NCBI GenBank assembly: GCA_027886175.1
Contig: JAJNNQ010000075.1
Span: 83,245,001-83,309,000, forward strand
Direction: 5' to 3'
DNA length: 64,000 nt
From: Phylloscopus collybita
Lineage: Eukaryota; Chordata; Aves; Passeriformes; Phylloscopidae
Below are positions 32,560-44,863 of this stretch, piece after piece (position 1 is the stretch's first letter; each line of letters opens with the position of its first letter). The notes beneath the pieces are model-generated. The model made no database searches. It was not told the DNA's origin and saw only the letters and a program-made list of their open reading frames with translations. Position numbers and translations under genes: made by a program.

Positions 32560-34090
32560 TCCCTAGAACAAGGTGACTCCTTTTGCACTCATTGTCTCTT
32601 TCAGTTGTGCCTGAACCCTCTTCTGCAGTCTTGATCTCAGTCTTGGCAGGAATTACTGTGCTGCTTAGACAAACACAGCAGCTGCCATGTCCAACCCCCC
32701 TGCACCTGTGTGCAGAGGTCTCCAGGTTCTTGCTGACACCAGAACCATCCCACTTGCTCTGTGAGCGCTTCTTCTGTGCTTGACTTCCCTTTTGGTGTCC
32801 AGCAGGCAGAGTCAGGCAGTGAGAGCCCATGGCAGAGAAGAAGTTGCTTTTGCTTGTGACAAGGCTGCAGCACATTTGTAGCTGCCCTTCCCTTTTACCT
32901 TCCAGTCTCATCCATTTAGTGCCTTGATCCATTGCCTGGAGCTGAAAGGAGTTTGTGGCAGCCTGTTCCAGGTAGAGCTGAACATCCTTTGTAGATGGTG
33001 TCTTTGGCTAATAACTGGAAAAGTGCTTAAAAAAGAAAGGGAATGAAAGTATGCTTTTATACCAGATGTACCTATGAGGTACCATCTGTAGGATGAGTAC
33101 CTTTGTTTCATCACCCCAGGATGCCTGGGTTTATTTGTTCCCTGTCACCTGGTTCTGGTCCTCTAACAAAGAATGTAACAGATTGGTGCATGGTGCCTGT
33201 TCAATATCTAAATGACAAAGCCTTGCATATAATTTTTTTTCTACTGTTGTATGTAGAAATACCAAAGACAAAGCTGAAACCACTTTCCTGACACAGGATG
33301 TTTTTTGCATTTTCTGGTTTTGAAATACTAAAAGAACTGTAAGTGCTGTAGATTCCTACTTCTTTTTGTTACTATTAGTAGCGCATTTTTAACCAGATTT
33401 CTGAAAACCCGAAATGTTTTCTCTAGCACCATTTTCTATGTAGCTTGTTTGGAATTGATCACTAAACACAAGATTTTTCTGGAGATCGAAACCCGAGGAA
33501 CTTAACTTGGGTTGCCATGCATTATTGGTTGGCCTTTAAACGATTTCATGTTATTTCCAAGGATAGCAATGGAGTCCCTAGATAATATTTTTTTTTCTGT
33601 GCAGGATGGCAATGCTTTCTCTTGGTTTTTTGTGTAGGTTCTAACCAAGGCTTGGTAGATGTGATCCAAAAGGTGTTAGATGGCCCTATCCTTTATTCAG
33701 TGCACAGTAACCCAGCTGTCTCAGGTGAAGCAAAGAAAAGCGTTATTTGCAGGGGAGAGGGATGAGACCCGACACTTCTGTCGCCAGGACGCATGCCACA
33801 TGCTCCCGTTAAAGGGCTGGTGCTGTGCACTTGAAACCAACATGGGCAGTGTAGTTGGGGACGTCCTGGGAGCCAGACCAAGGACTGATGGAGATTGTGC
33901 TAAACCAAAGAAAACTCCCCATGCAGTTACTTTCTTTGAAAAGAAAAACAAACAAACAAACAAACAAAATATCCACAAGCGAAATAACTTTATAAAAGAG
34001 AGTGTAAATAGAGACACAGAATGGGAAGGCAGAGGGGAGCCTCCCTAGGCAGCCAGCGTGCGCTTGCCCTTCGGGTCTAAAACACCTGGA
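32560..34090. other. 3' flank of copy 4 and intergenic sequence before SERPINB1
   Basis: Similarity to the other 3' flanks runs to about 33240 and fades through 33345, where the distal AATAAA is degraded (AATACTAAAAG). That marks the right edge of the tandem array. The rest is AT-rich with an (AAAC)n tract near 33947-33967. No gene is recognised. Confidence 0.5.
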
Positions 34091-34288
34091 TCTCTTACCG
34101 CTGGCGCAAGGTGGGAGTTGTTGGTTAATCCCGCTGCCGAAGCTCCCTCTTCTCTCCGCCGGGCCACCGGGGACAGCTGGAGAGGAGTGGCGGGGTACCA
34201 GCTGCCGCCCCGCCCCCGCCCCGCCCCCCGGCCCGGCGGGGTCCCCGCGGGTGGCACCGAGGTGTCACTGCGCAGCTCGGCTCCTTCC

Positions 34289-34384
34289 CATCCGTCCGTC
34301 CATCCATCCATCCATCCATCCATCCATCCATCCATCCATCCATCCATCCATCCATCCATCCATCCATCCATCCATCCATCCATC
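34289..34384. repeat. (ATCC)n tetranucleotide array
   Basis: Two TCCG units followed by about 21 perfect ATCC units in the CpG promoter, just upstream of the segment shared with SERPINB6. All frames stay open, producing spurious PSIH/WMDG frames. Confidence 0.95.
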
Positions 34385-34649
34385 GCATCCCGCTCGGCTC
34401 CGCGCTGCCCCGCAGGTAGGCGGCCAAGCGGCCCTTGGCTGCGCTGGGGCCCCGCGGGGCTGCCCCCGCACCTGCTCCCGGGGCATCCTACGGGAAGGGG
34501 ACGGTAACGGGACGAGAAGGGGAAATTTTTCATCTCCGCCTCAGCGGCGGGGTCTGCTCGGGGCGAGGGGCGCTTCTCGGGCACCGGGGGTGGGCACTGT
34601 CGAACAGCTGGTTTGGGTGAAAGGCTTGCGCAGTGGGGTGTGGGTAAAT

Positions 34650-34660
34650 GAAAGTGAAAG
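34650..34660 (+). promoter_or_regulatory. SERPINB1: IRF/ISRE-like motif
   Basis: GAAAGTGAAAG fits the GAAANNGAAA core bound by IRF-family factors. It lies 155 bp upstream of a candidate first-exon donor at 34815. Consistent with leukocyte/interferon expression known for mammalian SERPINB1, but a single short motif is weak evidence. Confidence 0.45.
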
Positions 34661-34685
34661 TACGCCTTGGGGCTTGGCTTTGGAT

Positions 34686-34815
34686 ATTTTTAGGGGTGGT
34701 CTTTCTTTAGCCCTACAGCTCGCTAAGAACGTCGCACAGCTGCCGGGTGTTTATCTGTCTGGCACGGAGGAAGCCTATAGCGATAATTTGCAATTGCTGT
34801 AGAAAGACTGTGCAG
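34686..34815 (+). other. SERPINB1: Candidate non-coding first exon end of SERPINB1
   Basis: Segment that aligns with the core promoter of the SERPINB6 copies and ends in donor TGTGCAG/GTAACA (34815/34816). In the SERPINB6 copies the matching spot (CGG/GAAATG) is not a donor. Start unknown. Confidence 0.4.
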
Positions 34816-34883
34816 GTAACACCCGAATTTTGGTGTGAGCTCCTCCACGCAGTTGGGTCCGGAGGAGAAAAAAAAAAAAACCG

Positions 34884-34922
34884 AGAGTCCGGCTGCAAGC
34901 AAGCACAGAGCAGCCGGACTCT
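34884..34922 (+). other. Perfect 13-bp hairpin upstream of SERPINB1
   Basis: AGAGTCCGGCTGC at 34884-34896 and GCAGCCGGACTCT at 34910-34922 are exact reverse complements around a 13-nt loop. GC-rich, so stable if transcribed. No terminator-like or known element context. Confidence 0.85.
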
Positions 34923-35040
34923 GAGCTGGGCGAGCAGGAAGCTCGCACAGCATCAGCGGTGCCGCCCCTGCCCTGGCGTGGGGATTTGTGCCTGACCCGG
35001 CCCTTGCACCTTTCAGCCTGCTCGTCAGCATCTCCCCAAA

Positions 35041-35110
35041 ATGCATCGCTGCTCGGTGTCAGCCCTGCAGCTTTGCCTCTTGGGCGCTTCGCTCGTGTCC
35101 TCACCGCTCG
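35041..35110 (+). CDS. Candidate alternative first coding exon giving SERPINB1 a signal-peptide-like N-terminus
   Basis: ATG at 35041 (purine at -3) opens a frame reading MHRCSVSALQLCLLGASLVS and then SPL, with a basic start and hydrophobic core. A donor (GCTCG/GTAGGT) follows 35110. Splicing to the acceptor at 35694-35695 would read through ACC straight into the normal SERPINB1 ATG in frame (70 nt plus 8 nt is divisible by three). Unspliced, it stops at 35116-35118. It may be only an upstream ORF or chance; no transcript data. Confidence 0.3.
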
Positions 35111-35703
35111 GTAGGTGACCTGCAGCGCCCAGAACCCCGGGCTCCTGGCAGCGCCGGCGGGGACAGCGGTGCTCTCCTCTGCTCAAAGTCAGCGTGCACC
35201 GAAGCCTTTGGCAGGGTTGACACCGCTCAGGGACGTAGATTTGTGGCGTGAAGTCGGGCGGGTTACTGAGAGGTGTCTGAATGTCCTGAGCAGACACTTT
35301 GAATGTCCTCTGTGCATTGTAGAGGAGCAAAGAGAATGCTGCAGGAGGGAGAGATCTGGCCTGTGCCGGGTCTGTGAGGCTGAGGGACTTTCGCAATCCT
35401 ACCAGCACATATACTTCCCATTTCAGATCTGCAGGAAAGGAGTTTTAAAAAATAATGTCTATAAAGTTAGTATGATAAGGAAGGCTGGACTACACAATTA
35501 AAAAAAAAAAATCCCCTGCTTTTACAATGTGGCTGATGTTTTTAAGAATAAGGTGCACTGACAACGATATTCCTGTTGTTTCTGTAAGCAGCTGCATCCA
35601 GTTTAATCCAGTCTTTACTGTGTGAGTCACACAAGTTTAGACAAGGTGTTTGAAGAATGTTTCCCAGGGACCTTATCAACTGTTTTATTTTTCAGCTATA
35701 ACC

Positions 35704-38700
35704 ATGGAGAACCTGTCTAGTGCCAACAGCAGATTTGCACTTGATCTGCTCAGAAGGTTTAGTGAGGCCAACCCAACAGGAAATGTCTTCTTTTCTCCTG
35801 TCAGTATCTCTGCTGCTCTGGCCATGGTCCTTTTGGGGGCCAAAGGTAATACAGAAGCCCAGGTGTTGAAGGTTAGTAAATTAAAATGGTCATTAATTTT
35901 ATATTTTATTTACATTAAAAAGGGTTGTGTTTTAGGGGAGGGAAGATTAAATGAAGGTATTTTTGTCTGTTCAGGACAAGATTGCTGTCTTGCACACTGA
36001 GTCTTCCACAGACTCTGCAGTTAGATACCCTCTGCCTACCATGCTCAAGAGCCCTCTGTCTATATTTTCTATGGCTCTTGTTGCTCATTTAATTTCACTT
36101 GACAGAGGGAGCTAATTACATTAATCAGTCTCTTTTTAAATTGATCATAACTTCCAGCAGCAAGGCTTTACGAGTTTTCATGAGATATTTTGACAAACTA
36201 TTGCTTTATAACCCAAGATCACCAATGGAACGTTCATTTTTAATAATTCTGTGTGGTTTGGTAAAAACCACGGTAGCATTCAATGATTTTATATCTAAAG
36301 TGTAAATGATGGTATGCTATGATGATACATGGTGATGTATGTGAGTAAGCATCAATCTCTCACTAACAGGCACTCTGATATCTTGAAGGAGCTAAGCCTG
36401 CATGGTTATCCTTGCTTTAGGGTATGTAGGACAGTTTAGAAAAACCTCATAAATTGCACACATGGTGCACATAGGAGTGTGTCAGTTTCCCCTGAAACCT
36501 CTGTCCTGCAAGAGACTCGGTCACTGTTATTTTTGCACTCTCGTTAGGCTAACGCCTGTGAATAGCTGTGTGAGTCTTCTCATTGCAGTCATCATCATGC
36601 ATTTGCCTATGAATAATTTCACCTTTGTATTCTGGACTTTAGGAGGAACTGTTTTATACTGTTGAGTGTTGCAGTGCTTACTCAATAAAATGACTTTCCC
36701 ACTACTTGTTCAAACAGACTTTGAACGTATTTCATGTAATCAGACTGACAGCCCCACCTAGGATAAACCTAGTGACAGCAGAAATCATGCAGAAGGAACT
36801 TGGGGGGGAAATAAATGTCTTTCAACACAGTCATTCTCAAGAGGGCATGTTCCTCTACCATAATACTTCACTTATGAACACAGTGCTAATTAATGAGGCA
36901 GTGACTAGCAATTGTGGAGAGCTGTTTGCAAGGACACAGAAATTTGTTTCCGGGATCGTAATTCTGTTGTGAGGTTGCCTGCTCAGCCATTCACCTGTAC
37001 AGCACAGCTTGCACTGAGGTGGTTGGTGAAGCCTGACCAAAAACCCAGTAAGGGAAAGAGAAGGCTTTCCTTTGAATCCAGTCACTGCTTCACAGCAGTC
37101 TTCCCTACTGGGAAAACACATGGTTTCAATTTGAATATGAATGTCCCTGCATTGGTGTGGCCTTCCCTGTCCATGAGGCCTGGCAGCTTCTGCTGTGATA
37201 TTTTTAAGCCTTGGCCAGCCAGCTTGCCTCTGGAAGAGGAGGTACTGGTAAAGAGATAATGCAGTAATGCGTTTCAGCTTAAAGCTAATACTAGCCTTTT
37301 ATATATATATATGTAGTATATATATTTATATATTAAGTATATATGAAGTGCATATATATTTATGGAGTTATATTTTCATAAAATTATAAAAGACAATTGC
37401 TCTAAGTTTTCTTAATACCTCACCTGTGATAGTGCTGATTGTATGTTCTGAAAATACACAACCCCAGGTTCCCTTGTACCAAAGGGGGAATTAAGAAAGT
37501 GTCTCCATAGCATCATCTCTCTTTTTGATTCCTAACCTGGGAAGAAGTTCTTGGGCCAGTGGTCCACTGAGGAGAGACCCACAGAAATGCAGACAGGACT
37601 GGGGGTTGTGTATTTTCAGCTGTGACTGTGTGTAAACCAGGATCACAATACAAGTGGCTGACATGGGCAGCATAGCACTGAGGGACAGTTTGATTCATTC
37701 TTTGAGGTTTGCAGAAGTCTCAGAGCAGCTTCCATCCTTTTCTCTTTCTCCAGCCTACCTACTGGATCCTACCCTGCTGCATCAGGCCTACCCTACAGAT
37801 TCACCATATGTTCTTTTAAGACAGCATTAACAGCAGCTAGTTCACTTCTTTTTTATTTCAGACGCTTCATCTTGACAAAGTTGAAGATGTTCATTCAGGA
37901 TTCCAGGCTCTGACAATGGATATAAACAGAAGCAATGCTCCCTATCTCCTACGGCTGGCCAGTCGGCTCTTTGGAGAGCAGTCCTACAGCTTTCTGCCGG
38001 TACAGTGGTGCACATCAGGATGGCATGTGGTGGGATCTGGGGGGGACAGTGCAGCTACTTGAGTATTTATGAAGTAGAACTATTTCCAAGCCTATTTCTA
38101 AATGTTTCTGGAAAGTTGACGAAAGTGTTTCCTTCTTGCTGTGTGCATTTCCATAGCTGTGGGCATCTGTACTTCTCACCTAAAGGGGATAACATAGCAA
38201 ACTCTTTTCTCTTCTTGTTCATTTCTCCTGTTCTTGTCCTCAAGAGAAGAATCACCTGTCTGTGTTTTTAATTTACAGTAACTCTCATGACATCTCACTC
38301 TGTTGCAGCCAGCTTGTTAGGTTGCAGCCAGTTCTGTTTCTGTTGCAATCAGCTTTCTAGGATTTTCATCAGAGTAGTACCACATAACTTCAATATTTTT
38401 GAAAGCACTATTTATTCGGGAGGGAATATCCTTTATGTTTTATCAACATGCCTCTTCATCAGTGAATTACAACTTTGTGTGCAAATAGGTTGTTATTTTT
38501 GTCTCTCTTTAGCTATTCTGGAGAGTTTTGTTTTATCCTAGCTGTGATTGAGCCTGTTTCAGGAGAATGATAGGTAAATATTGCAACACCTGCAGTAAGC
38601 ACCCCATCAGCTCTAGACATGGCTGGTGTACTATGAGGCTTACTCTAAGAGTGGGGAAAAAACCTGTTAACTTCAGAATTCCCCCAAGCAACACTGTTAG

Positions 38701-41641
38701 AACCCCACCTCAGAGCTGGTGAAAATCTGAGTGCACCTTATCTACCTCATAATTAGGTGTTTTCTTACCTGCATGCAGTGAACGCTATTCTTATTCCTCC
38801 AAAATCTAGGATTTCCTGACTAATACACGGAAATTATATGGAGCTGATTTGGCTACAGTTGATTTTCTTCAGGCTTCTGATAAAGCCAGGAAAGAAATTA
38901 ATCAGTGGGTCGAGGAGAAAACTGAAGGTAAGTTACTTTTTTGTTCATAACTGGCAGTATTTCATATCTTGGGAGCAGGAATGGGCTTTATTCTCTGCTG
39001 TCTTTAGAACAATTTAATTCTGCCCTGGGATACTCATTTGATGCATGGACACAACCAGAAATTAACTAAGCAAGACATTTAAACAGTTCCCTGAGAGTTT
39101 TCCATTCTGTTTTTGTGTTCAGGCCATGAGTGCAGGAGAGATGCCTAAACATGGAGATGTACTCATTAGTTGGAGAATTTGTTTTAGCCTGTGTTGGTTC
39201 ATATATATTGTGTATATATTTCTAAATTCAGTATTCCTTAATGTGGGAGTTCTGTAGTTCTTGTATGATGAGTAGATGAGTTGCTTCTGACGATTTAGAC
39301 TAACAATATTATGTTTTCATCAAATCACTGTATATCAAAAGTTATAGCAGTGTGTATTAAAAAAAACCTGGTGAAGTAGAGAGACAGGTACTGAAATACA
39401 CGTTATTACAGGAATAGATCAGTTTTATATTTGTAGTATTTCCATGGCATCAGTTTCTCAATGTATATTTTATATACCATCAACTTACTACATGATTTTT
39501 GTTGTGTCTCTTTTTTCTGCTGCCTCTGAAGGCAAAATCCCTGATCTGCTGTCTGAAGGCTCAGTTGATAGCATGACCAAGCTGGTACTGGTGAATGCTA
39601 TTTACTTCAAAGCGAACTGGGCTGAGAAGTTTCAAGAAGCTGATACCGCTGATGCACCATTTCAGATAAATAAGGTAAGACAGATATGTCCTAGTGGGAC
39701 ATGTCTAATGAAAAGCTCTACTAATATATAGGTGGTAATGTGAAGCTTTGCTTACAGATAAAATAAGTAAGAAATACAAAGTAATTTATTAATATTTTAA
39801 TGGTTTTTATGGATTTTAGTATTTTTCTGTATTCAGCAAGCTATTTGTTGTCTCACTCACTAGAACAGTATTAGAGACAATTCTCACCTATGGTTTAGGA
39901 CTTAGTATGGTTTCTGTCTGCAGCAGATCAGCAGCTATGAGCTGTCTGTTTGTGATACTAGGTAAGCAGCCTTAAAATGACAGGACATTTTGATTGAGTC
40001 CCATCTTCTTGTTCTACAGTCTGCTTATGTTAGCAGCTTTACAAGTTACTGTGTGCAGTCACCTGCTTTATGTGAAACAGAGGTGATCTTTGTTGGCTTA
40101 ACATTTTCGTACAGCAATTCGAAGAAACTGTTCCGCTTTCTGTGAGGACTGTGCTATAGAAGCCAAAGGAGAACCAAATACAATACAAACTTACTATTTT
40201 TTCAGAAGAAATTGTTATTAAACAGGCAGTCAGAAGTCTGAAAAAGCAATTCTCTAATGGAGGACAAGTGTTTACATAAGTGCAATTTTAACTTACTTGT
40301 TTCCTATCAGTTCTTTAAATGAGTATTTCCTTAACTGTTACCTTTGGTGCTTTTCATCCATGCAGAATGAAAGAAAGACAGTAAAAATGATGTATCAGAA
40401 AAAGAAATTTAATTTTGGATACATCCCTGAAGAGAAGATCCGTGTTTTAGAGCTGCCTTACGATGGAAGAGAACTTAGTATGATCATCCTGTTACCTGAT
40501 GACACTGAAGAGGACTCCACTGGACTGCAGAAGGTGACCCATCTAAGCCAATGCAGTTGTTCAATGTTTTTAGGTTCAGCCATTCAAAATTCAAGCCTTA
40601 GCAAACCCATGTTCTCAGGGCACTGGATCGATCTGGTGTATTTTTAGGCAACTTCCTGGTAGTACAGCAATACTGTAGGAAGAGAAGTTATATTCTGATT
40701 TTGTAGCCTGTGTCCATGTGTCCTCTGCTGAACTGAACCATGGTGGAGACTGAAAACAGAATTAACTTACCTTGATTGTTTGTTTTTAATGACAGAATTC
40801 ATCTTTCAGTAGCTTTGAAAGTCTTTCTTTTCTTAACCATAAAGTAGTGAGGCTGTTTTCCATTAAATGCCCAACTTCTTTGACCTCTCTGATTATGATT
40901 TTTGTTACTTGTTTTTAATTAGGTAATTTCATTTAGTTACATTAAGATGTAATGTATTATGTAAGAAGACTGGCTTGCTCTTGGTGCATGTTTTTTCCCT
41001 TCTGTACATTGCAGCAAGAAGCAAACGTCTGCATTACTTTGTAAAGTAAGAACTGCACTTCACTTTATTTCAATAGTATTTTTTTGACCTCTATTTAGCT
41101 GTCAAAGATATGGGTATGTTCATTTTTGCATGGCTGCTTTAATGTCATATAATGTTCTATAAATAAAGCATCATAAATGTTACTGAAAATGAAATACTAC
41201 ACTGGTGGTAAGTAATGTTCTCTGTCTTTTTAATTCTAGATGGAAAAGCAGCTTACCTTAGAGAAGCTCCAGGACTGGACACGCCCAGAGCATCTGTATT
41301 CCACTGACGTTCACGTGCGTTTGCCAAAGTTTAAGCTGGAAGAAAGCTATGACCTTAAATCAGATTTAGCTGCTATGGGCTTGCTGGATGTATTTGACAG
41401 TGGCAAGGCTGACTTGTCAGGAATGTCAGGGGCACGTGACCTCTTCCTCTCTGAAGTTGTCCACAAGGCTTTTGTGGAAGTGAATGAGGAAGGCACGGAA
41501 GCTGCAGCTGCCACGGCTGGCATTGCTATGCTCTGCATGGCCATAGAAGAGGAATTCAATGCTGACCATCCTTTCCTTTTCTTTATTCGCCACAACCCAA
41601 CACAAAACATACTTTTCTTGGGCAGATATGCTTCCCCATAA
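35704..41641 (+). CDS. SERPINB1: SERPINB1-type leukocyte elastase inhibitor
   Basis: Exons 35704-35871, 37862-37999, 38810-38927, 39532-39674, 40366-40533 and 41240-41641 give 378 residues, with the same exon phases as the SERPINB6 copies. It encodes an ov-serpin with [15 protein letters not shown], hinge GTEAAAAT (330-337), [10 protein letters not shown] and end GRYASP. The loop [14 protein letters not shown] aligns with mammalian SERPINB1 (known bait residues Phe343/Cys344). Here Leu343 replaces Phe and Cys344 is kept, and the distal loop is one residue shorter. In mammals SERPINB1 is a cytosolic inhibitor of neutrophil elastase, cathepsin G and proteinase 3. Its position next to convergent WRNIP1 supports orthology. 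The canonical start is at 35704 in an exon beginning 35696. Confidence 0.93.
37301..37375. repeat. AT-rich (TA)n tract in SERPINB1 intron
   Basis: ATATAT-rich imperfect repeat in the first coding intron. Confidence 0.7.
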
Positions 41642-41756
41642 AAGAAAAATTAGCATTTGCAGCAGTTCCTGCTGTTGGTAATGAAAGCTTTGGTCCTGAA
41701 TGAGTTAATCCTTCTGTTGTGAGTTCCTAGTAATTTAGCTGTGATTCTGCCTTTCC

Positions 41757-41762
41757 ATTAAA
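41757..41762 (+). terminator. SERPINB1: Candidate poly(A) signal ATTAAA, SERPINB1
   Basis: ATTAAA 115 nt past the stop. Further AATAAA signals at 42077-42082 and 42760-42765 could give longer 3'UTRs. Confidence 0.45.
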
Positions 41763-44700
41763 ACAACCCCAGAGAAAACATGGAGTAATTTATTTTTCTT
41801 TCTTGAGATTGACATGATCTTTAATTGAACAACGAAAATCTTGACTGTAGGCAGAAGAAATCTAGGAGTAGAAATGAATTTTCTTGGAAGAAATGCATGT
41901 CTCTTAAAGCACAGTATCAGCCTTTATGCATCCTCACATGGGTTTTTCTGTGTTGACAGCTCCCCATTGTGATAACCAGTCACTCCTTAATAATCCTGTC
42001 ACTCCTATGCATAAATTCTAGGTTGTTCTGGCAAAGCTATTCCTCCCCTAAAATCTTGCTTTACAAAAAGCACTGTAATAAAATTGTTCTAGGCACCAAA
42101 AAGCATGTCTCAAACAGCTGGGTTTACCCAGTTCTATAATGAAATAGAAGGTCAGATAACATTTGTTTAGAGACATCTATTAATAGAGAAAGGATTAAGC
42201 TGTTTAAACAAAAGCAACCCTTTCAAACTAGTGGCCAGAAAAAACAGCAACACAGCTTTTGAATGAGAAGGAGAAAAAATGAGTAAGAACTTCAGGTGAT
42301 GTGTTTAAAGAAGATTTTGAAAATTTACATTCAATGCTACAAGAAAATGTTTCAGGGATTAGAAGTTTCAGGTGCCTTTTTGAAACTTCAGAAGCTGCCA
42401 GTATGACATTAGATTCTAGCCAGAACCTGTGTCATTCCCAAAAGATACTTCAGCTTGCCAGAGGAGGACTGGGCATAATCTGCAAGAAATATCTGATGTT
42501 TCTCTTTATGTACAAGGATTCTACATTTACTGAGCTGACTTCCACTACCTCTTTATGCACAAACCTCTGGTACTGTACACCACAGCCTTATTCCTGGTAG
42601 CCAATGTAATTACATACTGTCATGTTCTGTGTTTATTTTTGGAGGTTATTTGCTTGTATCTTGGGTACTGTAACATTTACCTGTACAACCTCAGCTCTGA
42701 ATGGGGCACAGTAATAAATGTAATTGCAAACTGTATTTTAATTCTGTCTTTAAGCAACAAATAAAAGTCTTTTACTTAAACTTTTGTTCAAAATGGCAAT
42801 TTTTTTTGCATACAATTTAGCAGTTGAGAGTACCAAAATAACTGTCTGAAGAGTAGATCCAAAGAAAACCACTGGTGCACAAGTAGGTGCGACCGGCTGT
42901 CTGAAGTCGTTCAGAATAGATGAAAATACAGCAAACCAAGTTACTCAATAGAAGAGATGATTGCATGAACCAGCAGCTTCCCCTGGAAGTGCAAGCTGAG
43001 CTGCTCGCTGGAACAGGGGGAGTCATGGTTTTTTGAAATGGCACAAGCACTTGGTCTGCAATACCTGGCTGCAAAAGCTCTGGCAGGTTTGCAAAGGAGA
43101 ATGTGTATTGCAGCCTGCAGATGTGAACGCAACCCTCACTGCTTCGAAAACCCAGTGCCTTGTGAACAAAAAGTACTAGCACAGAACCCGTGCAAAAATT
43201 TGGAACACTTTGATGTGTTTGTTCTGAGTTTCTGGGCCTTATTTCAGCATTTTAGCAAAAAACTGCTGCTGCTGCCGCCGTAGACAGGGTTTGCCAAAGC
43301 AAGGCTCAAGAACTCCATTTTAATTACATCCTTATCTTTATTTGTACAAACTCAATGTGTACAAGATACATGACTGAAGGCTTTTAGCAGTTACCAGGAA
43401 ATCAGAAGAAAGATAAAACCTTGCATAATTGTACAAATCAGCATAGCTTTATGAAGAGACTGATGTCTGTCTGTATTTATTGTGTTGGTATCAGCATTCA
43501 GTAACTGAAATTCAATTACATTGAGACAAGTTTGGTTTTCTACAAACGGTGCACAACACAAAATCTCAGCAATAAGAATCTCAATAAAATCAGCTTCACA
43601 TTCAACCATTTAAAAAAACCCCTACTTGCCAATATTTCCCTCCCATAATTTATGTCCCATAAGTTATGTCCCCATGGTCGTGTTTTTTCCTTAATACTCC
43701 TTGCTTTTTTTTTCCTGTGCTCTTGTCAGAACAAATGACTGACAAGGGCTGACTCCAACAGAGAAAATTGGCATGCTATCTGTATTCACATTTCTAAATA
43801 ATAATATGCTGCTTCTACTACCTCTTGAGAAGGAGGTAGAACTACTTGTTTGTAGAACCACTGAATGAACACGGGCCTTACTAAGTTCAAAGCAGGGTAA
43901 TTTTGAGTACAAGGTGTTTTAATTGAGGAAAATGGTAGACAATGTAATTTTAATGAGTTAAAGATGAGAGACTTAAGCATCAAAAGTCTCAATATAAAAT
44001 CAGGAGCTTAGCCTTAGTCTTAGCAAAGCAGCAGTCATAAATCCACACCCAACGCGTTAAAAAATACTGAATGCAAAATCTTTGGTTTATATTAACTCTT
44101 AGGAATGCAACAATAAAAAGTCAGCCTGACTGCAGTTAAACTTCCTAGGAAGGAATTGGTAAATTCCTGAGTATTTGAGTATCCTGTTAAAAACCAATTT
44201 GCAACAGGCTGCTGGTTTGAGTAAACATGAGAGTTTCTCCAAGTGGAATAGAGGGTTACAGTACCTGGACTTCCCCCTCCATTTTGGCCTCTCCTAAGCA
44301 GACAAACCTTTATGTGTAACAAGAGAAAACTCTGAGAAGTATCTGTTAACTGTGCTGAGTAATCCAGACTTTGTACTGCTGCTAACAGACTTCCTAGGAA
44401 AGCCCTTTGGTTTTATAATTTAAACAGAAAAACCACCACCCACCACAAATTGTCTGTTTTTTGTCTGATTCATACAGTTGAAATTGCTTACCCTAGGATG
44501 TACATACTGTAGTATGGATAAGGAAGAGAGTTATCTCTGCGTTTTACGTCACCTTATACTACAGATAAATTTACTAGAGATAAATTTACACACTCAGAGC
44601 ATGGGTAGTTAGACTTTTGCTGTTAAATGCTTGTATGTGTCTACACATGACCAAAATCCTTGTAAAGTACATAAACCTGATCAAGTCCTTGGAGATGGAT

Positions 44701-44817
44701 GTTTGTCTTGCTTTATTAGGGTTTATTACAGAAATCAGAACAGTCCAGTTCTCTTGCACCTATTGAGCTAAAAGGGTACAATTAAAATCAGAACCTCACT
44801 TTTGGTTTGAATTTTGT

Positions 44818-44863
<46 letters not shown>

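Larger units (their letters stand above)
34120..34660 (+). promoter_or_regulatory. SERPINB1: CpG-rich promoter region of the SERPINB1-type gene
   Basis: GC boxes (CCGCCCC runs near 34205-34225), then CGGCCAAGCGGCC, GGGGCATCCTACGGGAA and CGCTTCTCGGGC, which align loosely with the CpG module of SERPINB6 copies 2-4. This suggests a common ancestral promoter. The inverted CCAAT box is not conserved here. Confidence 0.6.

Noticed and set aside
10004..33240. Tandem copies as an assembly duplication artefact
   Set aside because: Copy-specific LTR insertions, different loops, different introns and different microsatellite lengths argue for real loci, although the exact repeat lengths remain uncertain.
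34058..34802. Frames with PSIH or WMDG repeats
   Set aside because: Translations of the (ATCC)n array in a CpG island.
42301..42600. 99-codon frame after SERPINB1
   Set aside because: Lies in the likely extended 3'UTR/intergenic sequence; no known protein features.
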